A DNA stretch of 64,000 bases from UBA4736 sp002404015. Its GTDB lineage: Bacteria; Chloroflexota; Dormibacteria; Dormibacterales; Dormibacteraceae. The translations under genes and the position numbers were made by a program. The notes under the pieces are model-generated. The model was not told the origin of the DNA, did no database searches, and worked only from the letters and a program-made list of their open reading frames with translations. Numbering within the stretch: position 1 is the stretch's first letter; each line of letters starts with the position of its first letter. The DNA lies in assembly GCA_036747295.1 (NCBI GenBank), contig DAIOCN010000012.1:17539-81538 (forward strand), written 5' to 3'. Shown here one piece after another: positions 32,390 to 39,672 of the stretch.

Positions 32390-32650
32390 ATGAACCGGAT
32401 CAGAATGTTCATCGCGGGAGGCGCTGTTGCGGCCTCGATGCTGGCGGGCGGCGTCATCGGCGCAGCCTTCTGGGGGACCAGCGCGGTTGCGGCCAGCGCC
32501 GCGACGACTACGGTCGCAGCCACGCCGGCCGCTGCGACAGCGCCAGCGGCAGGCACGTTCACACCGAACGAGACCGCGGCCCACGAGGCCGGCGAGAGCG
32601 CCGCCCGTGAGGCCCAGGAGAACGCGGGGCAGGTACCGACCGTCCCCTAA
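32390..32650 (+). CDS. Small exported protein B2
   Basis: 86 residues from ATG 32390, with AAAGGAGAT as a strong ribosome site. One hydrophobic segment (IAGGAVAASMLAGGVIGAAF), a short Ala/Thr linker and the conserved tail GTFTPNETAAHEAGESAARE, then AQENAGQVPTVP. Paralogue of B1. The tail is acidic and helical, and the final PTVP is identical in the two. Expected to be anchored or secreted. Followed by a hairpin terminator and then by A2, so the B2 and A2 units are separately transcribed. Confidence 0.75.
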   Translation: MNRIRMFIAGGAVAASMLAGGVIGAAFWGTSAVAASAATTTVAATPAAATAPAAGTFTPNETAAHEAGESAAREAQENAGQVPTVP

Positions 32651-32678
32651 CCCGACAGGTTCCCCAACCTGCACACGG

Positions 32679-32700
32679 CGGCCGGCTGTCGAGCCGGCCG
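32679..32700 (+). terminator. Hairpin terminator after B2
   Basis: CGGCCGGCT (32679-32687) pairs with AGCCGGCCG (32692-32700) around GTCG, followed by TTCGT. A GC-rich stem with a poor T-run, 28 bp after the B2 stop. Confidence 0.6.
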
Positions 32701-32734
32701 TTCGTGCGTCTGGGCCCAGACCGGGCGGAAAACT

Positions 32735-32762
32735 TCACAGCAACTTCTGAGCTCTCTCACAG
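32735..32762 (+). promoter_or_regulatory. Triple 11-bp-phased TCACAG box before A2 and the redox operon
   Basis: TCACAG (32735-32740), TCTGAG (32746-32751) and TCACAG (32757-32762) are spaced at exactly 11 bp; four-base spacers separate heptamers TCACAGC, TCTGAGC and TCACAGG. It ends 34 bp before the A2 ATG. This is the clearest of the copies in the window and the layout typical of OmpR-family dimers. It should control A2 and the four overlapping genes downstream. Confidence 0.6.
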
Positions 32763-32796
32763 GTTCAGCGCAGGGCCGGCGGCCATCGTTGGGCTC

Positions 32797-33117
32797 ATGG
32801 AAAATAACAACCGGGCCTTCACGCCCGACTCTCGCAACCGGGCGCTGCGTCGCCTTCGCCGGCTGACGCTGGGAACCGCCGGCGGCGCCTCGGTCGCCGT
32901 CGCCATCTTGGCGGGGGTCAGCGCTGCCACCATCCCGGGCTCGTCGGCGGCCACCGCCAGCGCGAGCAGCGGCGCCGCCGCCTCCAGCGCGGCCGCCACC
33001 TCGGCGGCGACCACGACGACGACCACCACCACCGGGTCAGGCCTCCAGGCGGCCGCCGCGACCCCCCAGCCCGCGGCGACGGCAGCGCCCTCAAAGGCCG
33101 TCTCCGGGGGCTCCTGA
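32797..33117 (+). CDS. Small exported protein A2 (Ala/Ser/Thr-rich, ends AVSGGS)
   Basis: 106 residues from ATG 32797. N-terminus DSRNRALRRLRRLTLGTAGG, then one hydrophobic segment ending VSAATIPGSS, a low-complexity Ala/Ser linker with eight consecutive Thr, and the tail GLQAAAATPQPAATAAPSKA, VSGGS. Paralogue of A1. Its TGA overlaps the ATG of the FAD:FMN transferase gene (TGATG), so the two are coupled. Since ApbE attaches FMN to Ser/Thr within (S/T)GA(S/T) motifs of exported proteins, the AVSGGS tail could be its target; this is my inference, and the usual Ala is Gly here. Confidence 0.75.
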   Translation: MENNNRAFTPDSRNRALRRLRRLTLGTAGGASVAVAILAGVSAATIPGSSAATASASSGAAASSAAATSAATTTTTTTTGSGLQAAAATPQPAATAAPSKAVSGGS

Positions 33118-34076
33118 TGGGAGCGTTCGGCAGCCGGACGGAGCCTGAGGTCGGGATCGCCGAAGGCAGAGCGCTGGGATGCGCGGTGCGGGTCGTCGTC
33201 ACCGACCCGCGGGCTGTCGTTGAAGCCAAGGCCGCCGTCGATGCCGTCCTGCGCGACATCGACGACTCATGTAGCCGCTTCCGGCCGGGCAGCGAGCTGA
33301 GCCGGCTCAACTCCACGCCTGGCAGGAAGGTGTCGGTCAGCCCGCTCCTGGGCAGGGCTCTCGATGTCGCGCTGCGCGCCGCCGAGCTGTCGGGAGGAGC
33401 GGTTGACCCCACAGTGGGCGCCGCCTTGAAGCTGGCCGGCTACGACCGCGACTTCGCGGCCCTGCCCGCCGAGGGGGGCGCCATCCGGCTCGTCGCGATC
33501 CCGGTCGTGGGCTGGCAGCACGTCGCCTTCGATCGCGCTCGCGGCACCGCCTGGGTTCCTGCCGGGGTGGAGATCGACCTTGGCGCGACGGCCAAGGCGC
33601 TCGCCACCGACATGGCCGCGGACGCGGCGCTGGCCGTCGCAGGCGGTGGCGTGCTGGTGAGCGTGGGAGGAGACATCGCCACCCGCGGCGAGATCCCCCC
33701 CGGCGGCTGGCAGGTCCAGGTCAGCGAGGACAGCGGCGAGGCGATCTCCGACGCCGCCGAGGCGATCCGGATCTGGGAATGCGGCGTCGCCACGTCCAGC
33801 ACCACAGTCCGGCGCTGGACTCGCGGCGGGATCACCCTTCACCACATCATCGACCCGGTCACGGGGCTGCCCGCCGGGGGGCCCTGGCGCACGGCGACGG
33901 TCGTTGCGGCCACCTGCGTCGACGCCAACACGGCCTCTACGGCGGCGATCGTGTTGGGCGACGCTGCGGTCGAGTGGCTCGAGGCCGGCGGGCTGCCGGC
34001 CAGGCTGGTGGACCACAGCGGCGCCGTCAGCCGCCTCGCGGGCTGGCCGCAGCTGATCGAGAGCCCGAGCCGGTGA
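33117..34076 (+). CDS. apbE: FAD:FMN transferase (ApbE family)
   Basis: 319 residues. ApbE splits FAD and attaches FMN covalently to Ser/Thr of extracytoplasmic proteins. Seen: DIDDSCSRFRPGSELSRLN (opening helix and the S-x-L-x-x-L-N pattern), AVDPTVGAALKLAGYDRDF, GVEIDLGATAKALATDMAA (the conserved D-G-x-A-K-G-like segment), LVSVGGDIATRG, and late HHIIDPVTGLPAGG, whose Asp and Thr are the Mg-site region. There is no obvious signal peptide, so it may act in the cytosol or be exported with a partner. Second gene of an overlapping five-gene operon (A2, apbE, membrane reductase, NuoF-like, ferredoxin). Confidence 0.92.
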   Translation: MGAFGSRTEPEVGIAEGRALGCAVRVVVTDPRAVVEAKAAVDAVLRDIDDSCSRFRPGSELSRLNSTPGRKVSVSPLLGRALDVALRAAELSGGAVDPTVGAALKLAGYDRDFAALPAEGGAIRLVAIPVVGWQHVAFDRARGTAWVPAGVEIDLGATAKALATDMAADAALAVAGGGVLVSVGGDIATRGEIPPGGWQVQVSEDSGEAISDAAEAIRIWECGVATSSTTVRRWTRGGITLHHIIDPVTGLPAGGPWRTATVVAATCVDANTASTAAIVLGDAAVEWLEAGGLPARLVDHSGAVSRLAGWPQLIESPSR

Positions 34077-34660
34077 ACAACAGCATCCTGTGGTACGCCA
34101 CCCGGGGCGCGGGCGCGGTGAGCCTCGTTCTGCTCTCCGGCGTCGTGGTGCTCGGAATCCTCGGCGCCACCCGTTTCGAGGCCCCTGGCTGGCCCCGCTT
34201 TCTCACGACCCACCTGCATCGCAACCTCTCGCTGGTGGCGGTGCTGTTCCTGCTCCTGCACATCGTCACCGCCGTGGTCGATCCCTTCACCAACCTGGGT
34301 TGGGGCGCGGCGGTGGTCCCGTTCAGCTCCTACTACCGGACCTTCTGGCTGGGACTTGGTGCGGTCGCCGCGGAGCTCATGGCAGCCATCGTCGTCACCA
34401 GCCTGCTGCGGGGCTGGCTCGGCCACCGGACCTGGCGGCTCGTCCACTGGCTGGCCTACGCCTCGTGGCCAATCGCGGTCGCTCACGGCTGGGGCACCGG
34501 CACCGATTCAGGCGCCGGCTGGATGCTGGCGCTGGACGTGGTCTGCATCGGCAGCGTCGGAATCGTCCTCGCAGCGCGTCTGCTCGGGCCGGCCGGCGAC
34601 CCGCTGGCCGGTGAGCGCGTGCGCTTTCGAAGCGGTGTGCAGCGGGGTCCCCGGCAATGA
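34073..34660 (+). CDS. Ferric-reductase-like transmembrane b-type protein
   Basis: 195 residues from GTG 34073, overlapping the apbE stop (GTGA). Six hydrophobic segments. Helices contain spaced histidines that could bind heme b: TTHLHRNLSLVAVLFLLLH (three His), RLVHWLAYASWPIAVAHGWG (two His). This is the ferric-reductase/MsrQ/YedZ-type core, which moves electrons across the membrane. In its operon it sits between a cytosolic NuoF-like/ferredoxin pair and an ApbE/exported-protein pair, consistent with electrons going outwards. Confidence 0.87.
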   Translation: MNNSILWYATRGAGAVSLVLLSGVVVLGILGATRFEAPGWPRFLTTHLHRNLSLVAVLFLLLHIVTAVVDPFTNLGWGAAVVPFSSYYRTFWLGLGAVAAELMAAIVVTSLLRGWLGHRTWRLVHWLAYASWPIAVAHGWGTGTDSGAGWMLALDVVCIGSVGIVLAARLLGPAGDPLAGERVRFRSGVQRGPRQ

Positions 34661-35865
34661 CCGGCTCGAGCCTGCTCGCCGGCCCCGACCCGCGCGCCGG
34701 CGCCGAGGGCCTGCAGCACCACCTGGGCCGGGTCGGCCCGCTTCCCGCCGCCGGCCCGGACCTGATCGGGGTGATCGAGCGAAGCGGCCTGCTCGGCCGG
34801 GGCGGCGCCTCGTTCCCGGTCGGAACGAAGTGGCGTGCCGTCGCCTCCTCCCCGGGCCCGGCCGTCGTCCTGGCCAACGGTTCGGAGGGCGAGCCGCTCA
34901 GCCGTAAGGACCAGGTGCTGATGTGCGCCCGGCCGCACCTCGTTCTGGACGGCGCGTTCCTGGCCGCCGATGCGGTCGGCGCCGACCGGGTCGTCATCTA
35001 CCTGGGCGAGGACCATCCCGAGGCCGCCGCCGCCATGACGCGGGCGCTCCAGGAGCGGCCGGCGGACCGCCGCCGCGCCGAGATCGTGCTGGCTCCCGCC
35101 GGCTACGTCACCGGCGAGGAGAGCGCGGCCGTCAACTTCGTGAACACGGGCGCGTCCCTCCCGATCGCGGTCCCGCCGCGGCCCTTCGAGCGCGGCGTGG
35201 ACGGCCGCCCGACCCTGGTGCAGAACGTCGAGAGCCTGGCCCACGCTGCCCTGATCGCGCGCCGCGGTGACGAGTGGTTCAGGTCCCTGGGCCACGGTTC
35301 GGCGGCGGGAACGGTCCTGTTGACGATCGGCGGCGCCGTTCGCTATCCGGGGGTCGTGGAAGTCGCCGCCGGCCTCCCCGTCGGGGATGTGCTGGGCCTG
35401 GCCGGCGGAACCGATGGCGGCGCCCGCGCCGTCCTCCTGGGTGGTTACTTCGGTTCCTGGGTCGAGGCCGGCGAGGCCAACGACCTGCGGGTCGACGCGT
35501 CCGGGCTCCGGGCCGCCGGCCGGTCTCTCGGCTGTGGTGTGCTCTGGGTGCTGCCGGAAACGGCCTCGCCCGTCGCGGAAACGGCCCGGGTGGTGCGCTA
35601 CCTGGCCGGCGAGAGCGCCTCCCAGTGCGGGCCCTGCTTCTTCGGGCTGAGGGCGCTCGCGGACGCCTGCGAGCGGATTGCCGCCGGCAGCTCGCATGGC
35701 CAGGACCTCGAACGCCTCCGGCGCTGGAGCGCAGAGGTCGCCGGCCGAGGCGCGTGCCGGCATCCGGACGGCGCGGTGGGCTTCCTCCGCTCGGCGCTCC
35801 AGGTCTTCGATGACGAGTTCGAGGCCGCCTGCGGGCGGACGCGGGCCGGAGCTCTGCGGGCATGA
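34657..35865 (+). CDS. NuoF-like (complex I 51-kDa type) oxidoreductase with SLBB domain
   Basis: 402 residues. FMN/NADH-binding motifs of NuoF are recognisable: GRGGASFPVGTKWRAV, VLANGSEGEPLSRKDQVLM, YVTGEESAAVNFVN and PTLVQNVESLAHAAL. An SLBB domain follows (about residues 225-290). The iron-sulfur region is altered: SASQCGPCFFGL aligns with the usual ES-C-GKC-TPC, so the first of the three closely spaced cysteines is Ala, while the distal Cys (RGACRHPDG) is kept. It probably takes electrons from NAD(P)H or passes them to the membrane protein upstream. Overlaps both neighbours by four bases. Confidence 0.85.
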   Translation: MTGSSLLAGPDPRAGAEGLQHHLGRVGPLPAAGPDLIGVIERSGLLGRGGASFPVGTKWRAVASSPGPAVVLANGSEGEPLSRKDQVLMCARPHLVLDGAFLAADAVGADRVVIYLGEDHPEAAAAMTRALQERPADRRRAEIVLAPAGYVTGEESAAVNFVNTGASLPIAVPPRPFERGVDGRPTLVQNVESLAHAALIARRGDEWFRSLGHGSAAGTVLLTIGGAVRYPGVVEVAAGLPVGDVLGLAGGTDGGARAVLLGGYFGSWVEAGEANDLRVDASGLRAAGRSLGCGVLWVLPETASPVAETARVVRYLAGESASQCGPCFFGLRALADACERIAAGSSHGQDLERLRRWSAEVAGRGACRHPDGAVGFLRSALQVFDDEFEAACGRTRAGALRA

Positions 35866-36098
35866 AGAAGGAGTTCGAGATCTGGATCGACCGCACCCGC
35901 TGCGACGGCCACGGCCTCTGCGCGGAGCTGCTTCCCAAGCTGATCACGCTCGACGACTGGGGCTACCCGATCATCGTCTCCGGGCCGGTGCCCAGCCACC
36001 TGCTCGACCACAGCCGGCGCGCGGTGGCCGGCTGCCCGGTGCTGGCGCTGGCGCTCCGTCAGCGCTCGACCCGGACCAGCTCCTCCACGAGATCCTGA
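35862..36098 (+). CDS. Ferredoxin, 3Fe-4S/4Fe-4S type
   Basis: 78 residues. Seen: IDRTRCDGHGLCAELLPKL (C-x5-C), DDWGYP, and a late VAGCPVLALAL. Only three cysteines in a C-x5-C...CP pattern: the layout of the single-cluster ferredoxins that often carry a 3Fe-4S cluster and serve P450s or other oxidoreductases. The last 13 residues (RSTRTSSSTRS) lie beyond the fold. The 3' end overlaps the convergent 36059 gene by 40 bp. Last gene of the redox operon, its ATG overlapping the NuoF-like stop. Confidence 0.85.
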   Translation: MKKEFEIWIDRTRCDGHGLCAELLPKLITLDDWGYPIIVSGPVPSHLLDHSRRAVAGCPVLALALRQRSTRTSSSTRS

Positions 36099-36406
36099 AG
36101 CGAAACCCTGAAGTAGTACTCGATCTCGGCGCGGGTCTCGATGAAGACGCAGTAGGGCTGCGCGGTATCGGTGAACACGGAATGGAGGCGCGCCTTCAGC
36201 GTCTCCCCGGCAGCCAGCGTGCGACCGGGCGCCAGGCGCACGCGCCCGGCCACTCGGTATTCGTCCCCGACCTCCAGGTCGGGCACCCGCTCCCGAAGCC
36301 GCCGAAAGAGCTGCACCCGCTCCGAGACCGGCCGGTTCCGCCAGTAGCCTCCCGGCAGCACGGGCGGAGCGTCGTCAGCCAGGAGGTCTCGCAGCCTCCT
36401 TGACAT
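36059..36406 (-). CDS. Hypothetical 115-residue protein
   Basis: From ATG 36406 (MSRRLRDLLADDAPPVLPGG). A beta-rich core, DLEVGDEYRVAGRVRLAPGR and AGETLKARLHSVFTDT, then a hydrophobic strand QPYCVFIETRAEIEYYFRVS and a C-terminal helix (LQDLVEELVRVER). No signal peptide and no membrane segment. Unknown family. Convergent with the ferredoxin (40 bp overlap) and divergent from the ICMT-type methyltransferase. Confidence 0.6.
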   Translation of the reverse strand: MSRRLRDLLADDAPPVLPGGYWRNRPVSERVQLFRRLRERVPDLEVGDEYRVAGRVRLAPGRTLAAGETLKARLHSVFTDTAQPYCVFIETRAEIEYYFRVSLQDLVEELVRVER

Positions 36407-36440
36407 GGGGCCACCATAGCCCGCCGGTAAGGTTTGAGCG

Positions 36441-36992
36441 GTGAGAGGTGCCACTTATGCCTCCATCGTGGCCCTGGTCGGCCTGCAGCGCGTCCGCGAG
36501 CTGGCGGTCTCCCGCCGCCACGAGAGCGGCTATCGCGGCAGCCGGGCCGCGGCCCGCACCTACCCGGTCATGGTGGCAATCAACGTGGCGCTCTTCACGC
36601 TGCCGCTGGCCGAGGTCGCGATCCGGCGCCCGCGACCGCGCGCCGCCGGTCTCTGGCTGGCGCTGCTCGCCGGCGCCACCGGCCTGCGCTGGTGGAGCAT
36701 CGCCAGCCTGGGCCGGAGCTGGAACGTGCGCGCGGTGGTGCCTGACGACCTCGTCCCGGTGACGGCGGGACCCTACCGCTACATCCGCCACCCCAACTAC
36801 CTGGCGGTGGCCGTCGAGTTCCTGGCACTGCCGATGCTGGGTGGCGCCTGGATGAGCGCGCTGGCGCTCTCGATCGTCGACAGCCTGGTCCTGGCCGACC
36901 GGATCCGAGCCGAGGAACGCCTCCTGGCGGCTCGGCCCGGCTACTCCGAGGCGTTCTCCGGGCGCTCGCGCTTCTTCCCCGGCGTGTTCTGA
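36441..36992 (+). CDS. Isoprenylcysteine carboxyl methyltransferase-family (ICMT-like) membrane methyltransferase
   Basis: 183 residues with about five membrane helices. The family hallmark GPYRYIRHPNYLAVAVEF and the later RIRAEERLLAARPGY (SAM/quinol-side helix) are present. Bacterial members methylate lipidic hydroxyl or carboxyl groups; in Streptomyces griseus, SrsB of this family methylates the products of a type III PKS (established). Here it is next to a type III PKS and a FAD enzyme, but on the opposite strand; its 3' end overlaps the PKS 3' end by 52 bp. Confidence 0.87.
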   Translation: MRGATYASIVALVGLQRVRELAVSRRHESGYRGSRAAARTYPVMVAINVALFTLPLAEVAIRRPRPRAAGLWLALLAGATGLRWWSIASLGRSWNVRAVVPDDLVPVTAGPYRYIRHPNYLAVAVEFLALPMLGGAWMSALALSIVDSLVLADRIRAEERLLAARPGYSEAFSGRSRFFPGVF

Positions 36993-38014
36993 CGGGGCCT
37001 CCAGCGCAGGTGGGTGAGCTCGACCGTGACCCCAGGGCCGAACGCGATCGCGAGGCCGTCGCCCGCCGGTCCCTCGAGGCCGCCGGCGAGCTCGGACAGC
37101 CCGAAGAGGATGGAGGCCGACGACATGTTCCCGGCCTTCTCGAACGCGCGTTGGGAGATTGCCAGCTCATCCGCTTCGAAGCCCAGGGCGCGGTTCACCG
37201 CCTGGAGTATCCGGGGGCCGCCGGCGTGAACCACGACGAAGTCCAGCCGGTCGAGCCCCTGCCGGCTGCGGAACCGCGCCACGAGCGGGCCCAGGCTGCG
37301 CTCGATCCGGCCCGGCAGCCGGCGGTCGAGCACGACGTGGAAGCCGCCGTCGCGCAGCTCGAAACCGAGCAGCTCGGAGCTGTCCTCGATCAGGTGGGAC
37401 GCCGCCGCCGCGACCGAGAGGTCGCCGCCGTCCCCCATCACGGAGGCTACGGCACCATCTCCGAAGACCATCGAGGCGGTCAGGTTGTCGAGGGAGCGAT
37501 CGCCGGGCTGGAAGCTCAGCGAGGGTAGCTCGACCGCGACCACCAGGACCCGTGCTTGGGGGTAGCCCACCAGGTGCCGGTGGGCGGCCGCGACGGCGGC
37601 ACTTCCGCCCGAGCAGCCGAGCTCCGTCAGGGGCAGCCGCACCACGTCCGGGCGAAGGCCCAGCCGGCGCACCAGGTGCGCGCCCAGCGAAGGCACCAGG
37701 TAGCCGGTGCAGGAGACGGAGATCACGACGTCGATCTCCTCCGGCTGGGTGCCGGACGCGCGGAGCGCGTCGCGGGCTGCGCTCTCCGCCAGCGCCGGCG
37801 CGTGCTTGGCGAAGAGCTTCATGGCGTCGCCGAGACCGTGGGCCGCGATCACTTTCTCGAGGGGCTCGACCGTATGCCTCAGCCCTGGACCCGGCTCGGC
37901 CCCTCCAACCTGCCGGAGCCGGGGCCAGAGGCGCCGGAGCGCCTCCCGGGACTCCGTGTTGTCGAAGGAGTGGTCGGGAAAGGCAACCCCGAAGCCGAGG
38001 AACCCGCTCGTCAT
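36941..38014 (-). CDS. Type III polyketide synthase (chalcone-synthase-like)
   Basis: 357 residues from ATG 38014. The catalytic triad is visible: Cys in DVVISVSCTGYLVPS, His in LDFVVVHAGGPRIL, Asn in FEKAGNMSSASILF. GDGAVASVMG and the C-terminal AIAFGPGVTVE loop are also typical. Type III synthases extend a CoA starter with malonyl-CoA and cyclise it into alkylresorcinols, pyrones or similar. The coupled FAD gene (ATGA overlap) and the neighbouring ICMT-type methyltransferase match the enzyme set of the S. griseus srs cluster, suggesting a phenolic or quinone lipid product (inference). Confidence 0.93.
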   Translation of the reverse strand: MTSGFLGFGVAFPDHSFDNTESREALRRLWPRLRQVGGAEPGPGLRHTVEPLEKVIAAHGLGDAMKLFAKHAPALAESAARDALRASGTQPEEIDVVISVSCTGYLVPSLGAHLVRRLGLRPDVVRLPLTELGCSGGSAAVAAAHRHLVGYPQARVLVVAVELPSLSFQPGDRSLDNLTASMVFGDGAVASVMGDGGDLSVAAAASHLIEDSSELLGFELRDGGFHVVLDRRLPGRIERSLGPLVARFRSRQGLDRLDFVVVHAGGPRILQAVNRALGFEADELAISQRAFEKAGNMSSASILFGLSELAGGLEGPAGDGLAIAFGPGVTVELTHLRWRPRQNTPGKKRERPENASE

Positions 38015-39144
38015 CCGCCGAGCCCCGCGAGGGCCGCCCAGTCGGCGACAGCGACCTGGCTCAGGCGGCGCGAGCCGTCGTTCACCTCCAGGAGGCGGTC
38101 GAGCGCGGCGGGCCGCCGGCTCACGCCGGCCAGGGCCCGAGCGGCCAGGCCCTGCGAGCCGGTCAGGGTCAGCGCCAGTCCTGTGACGAGGCGGCGGCGC
38201 CGCCACTGGCCCGCATACCACCGCCGGTAGCGCGGGGCCGCGTGGGCGAGATCGGCTGTCAGGAACTGCGCCAGGGCGGCCGCCCCGGCCAGGCCCGCCG
38301 CCATTGCGTCGCCCGTCAGGGGGTCGATGAAGCCGGCCGCGTCGCCGGCCAGGAACACCCGGCCCCTGGCCACGGTCTGCGGGCTGGTGCGAAACGGGCC
38401 CGCGCCCCAGAGCCGCGCGGAAAGGGGCGCGCCCGCGAGCTCCGGGTGCGCTTGCTCGACTGCTTCCCGGTAGGTTTCCTCGACGCTCCGGCCCGGCGCC
38501 CTCAGGCTGCCGGGCGGGCCCAGCAGCGCGACGAGCATCTCGTCCGGCCCGGACGGCGCTGAGTAAACCTCCCGACCCTGAAGGACCGTGACCACTATCT
38601 CGGCCTGGCGCTGCCGCTCGGCGGCAAGGTGTCCCACGACCGCGTGCCGCCGGTTCGCGCCCGGCGCGCGGTCCCAGCCGAGCATGGCGCGCACCGGGGA
38701 GCGAAGCCCGTCGCAGCCGACAAGGGCTCGGCAGCGAAGCCCGCCAGACGCGGTGGCGACCTCCACACCGCCGGCAGCCGGCGAGACGCCTGTCACCTCA
38801 ACCCCGGTTCGGGCCTGGGCCAGCTCGGCCAGCATCGCGTCCAGGCGCTCCCTGCGCACCCCGCGCCCAGGTCCAGCTCGGAAGCGCCCGCCGGCCGAGC
38901 TTCCGTCGGGCAGCCGGTAACGGATCCCCTCGAGGCTGGGGAAACTCGAGAGATCGACCCCCAGCTCGGCCAGCCGGCGGACTCCGCTGGGCATCATGCC
39001 CTCGCCGCACGGCTTGTCGCGCGGGAAGGCGGCCTTGTCGAGGAGCAGCACCCGCCAACCTCGCCGGCGCAGGTCGAGGCTGAGCGCACATCCCGTGGGA
39101 CCCGCGCCGACCACCACCGCGTCAGCGTCGTATGCCCGCTCCAT
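38011..39144 (-). CDS. FAD-dependent oxidoreductase (GGR/hydroxylase-like)
   Basis: 377 residues. Seen: VVGAGPTGCALSLDLRRRGW (FAD Rossmann motif), LLDKAAFPRDKPCGEGMMPS (the P-R-x-K-x-C-G-E/G motif of geranylgeranyl-reductase-like and related flavoproteins), and GRVFLAGDAAGFIDPLTGDA (second FAD contact). Its stop overlaps the PKS start by four bases, and this gene comes first, so both are expressed together. The likely job is oxidation or hydroxylation of the polyketide ring, as SrsC does (inference). Confidence 0.9.
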   Translation of the reverse strand: MERAYDADAVVVGAGPTGCALSLDLRRRGWRVLLLDKAAFPRDKPCGEGMMPSGVRRLAELGVDLSSFPSLEGIRYRLPDGSSAGGRFRAGPGRGVRRERLDAMLAELAQARTGVEVTGVSPAAGGVEVATASGGLRCRALVGCDGLRSPVRAMLGWDRAPGANRRHAVVGHLAAERQRQAEIVVTVLQGREVYSAPSGPDEMLVALLGPPGSLRAPGRSVEETYREAVEQAHPELAGAPLSARLWGAGPFRTSPQTVARGRVFLAGDAAGFIDPLTGDAMAAGLAGAAALAQFLTADLAHAAPRYRRWYAGQWRRRRLVTGLALTLTGSQGLAARALAGVSRRPAALDRLLEVNDGSRRLSQVAVADWAALAGLGG

Positions 39145-39237
39145 CCCTGAGCCACGCTAGCAGCCTGCGAACTATCGCCGGGGCCTCGAATCCGGCCCTG
39201 CGCCACAACCTCGATCGCCGATTACGCTGGGAGGGCG

Positions 39238-39672
39238 ATGGAAACCCAGGGCCTGTCAGGCCCCCAGATACTGGTCGCCGACGACGACCCCCTGTCCCGT
39301 GAGCTGGTGGTCGAGTCCCTGGGCTCTCAGGGCTGCACGGTCCTGGTCGCCGCCGACGGCGAGCAGGCCCTGGCGGCGCTCGAGCGGCAGCACATCGACG
39401 CGGTCCTGCTCGATCTCCATATGCCGGTCCTCGACGGGTATGGGGTCCTGGATCGGCTGCGGGACGCGCCGCCTCAGCGCCGGCCGGCGCTGATCGTCCT
39501 GTCGGCCGACCCCAGCCGGGAGGCCCGCGAGCGGGCGATCGAGTTGGGCGCTGACGGCTACCTCATGAAGCCCCTCGACCTGGCGGAGCTGGGGGTCGCT
39601 TTGGCGAAGGCGATCCGGGCCGCCGCCGCCCGCTCGGCGGCCGAGGCTCCCGAGATCCCGGACATGAACTGA
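39238..39672 (+). CDS. Stand-alone receiver-domain (REC) protein
   Basis: 144 residues, just one receiver domain: ILVADDDPLSRELVVESLG (acidic triad), phospho-acceptor Asp in AVLLDLHMPVLDGYGVL, Ser in ALIVLSADPS, and Lys in GYLMKPLDLAEL. No output domain. Single-domain receivers relay phosphate or control partner proteins. Unusually, its TGA overlaps the ATG of pcaH (TGATG), so it is translated together with a protocatechuate dioxygenase. No kinase is adjacent. Confidence 0.9.
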   Translation: METQGLSGPQILVADDDPLSRELVVESLGSQGCTVLVAADGEQALAALERQHIDAVLLDLHMPVLDGYGVLDRLRDAPPQRRPALIVLSADPSREARERAIELGADGYLMKPLDLAELGVALAKAIRAAAARSAAEAPEIPDMN

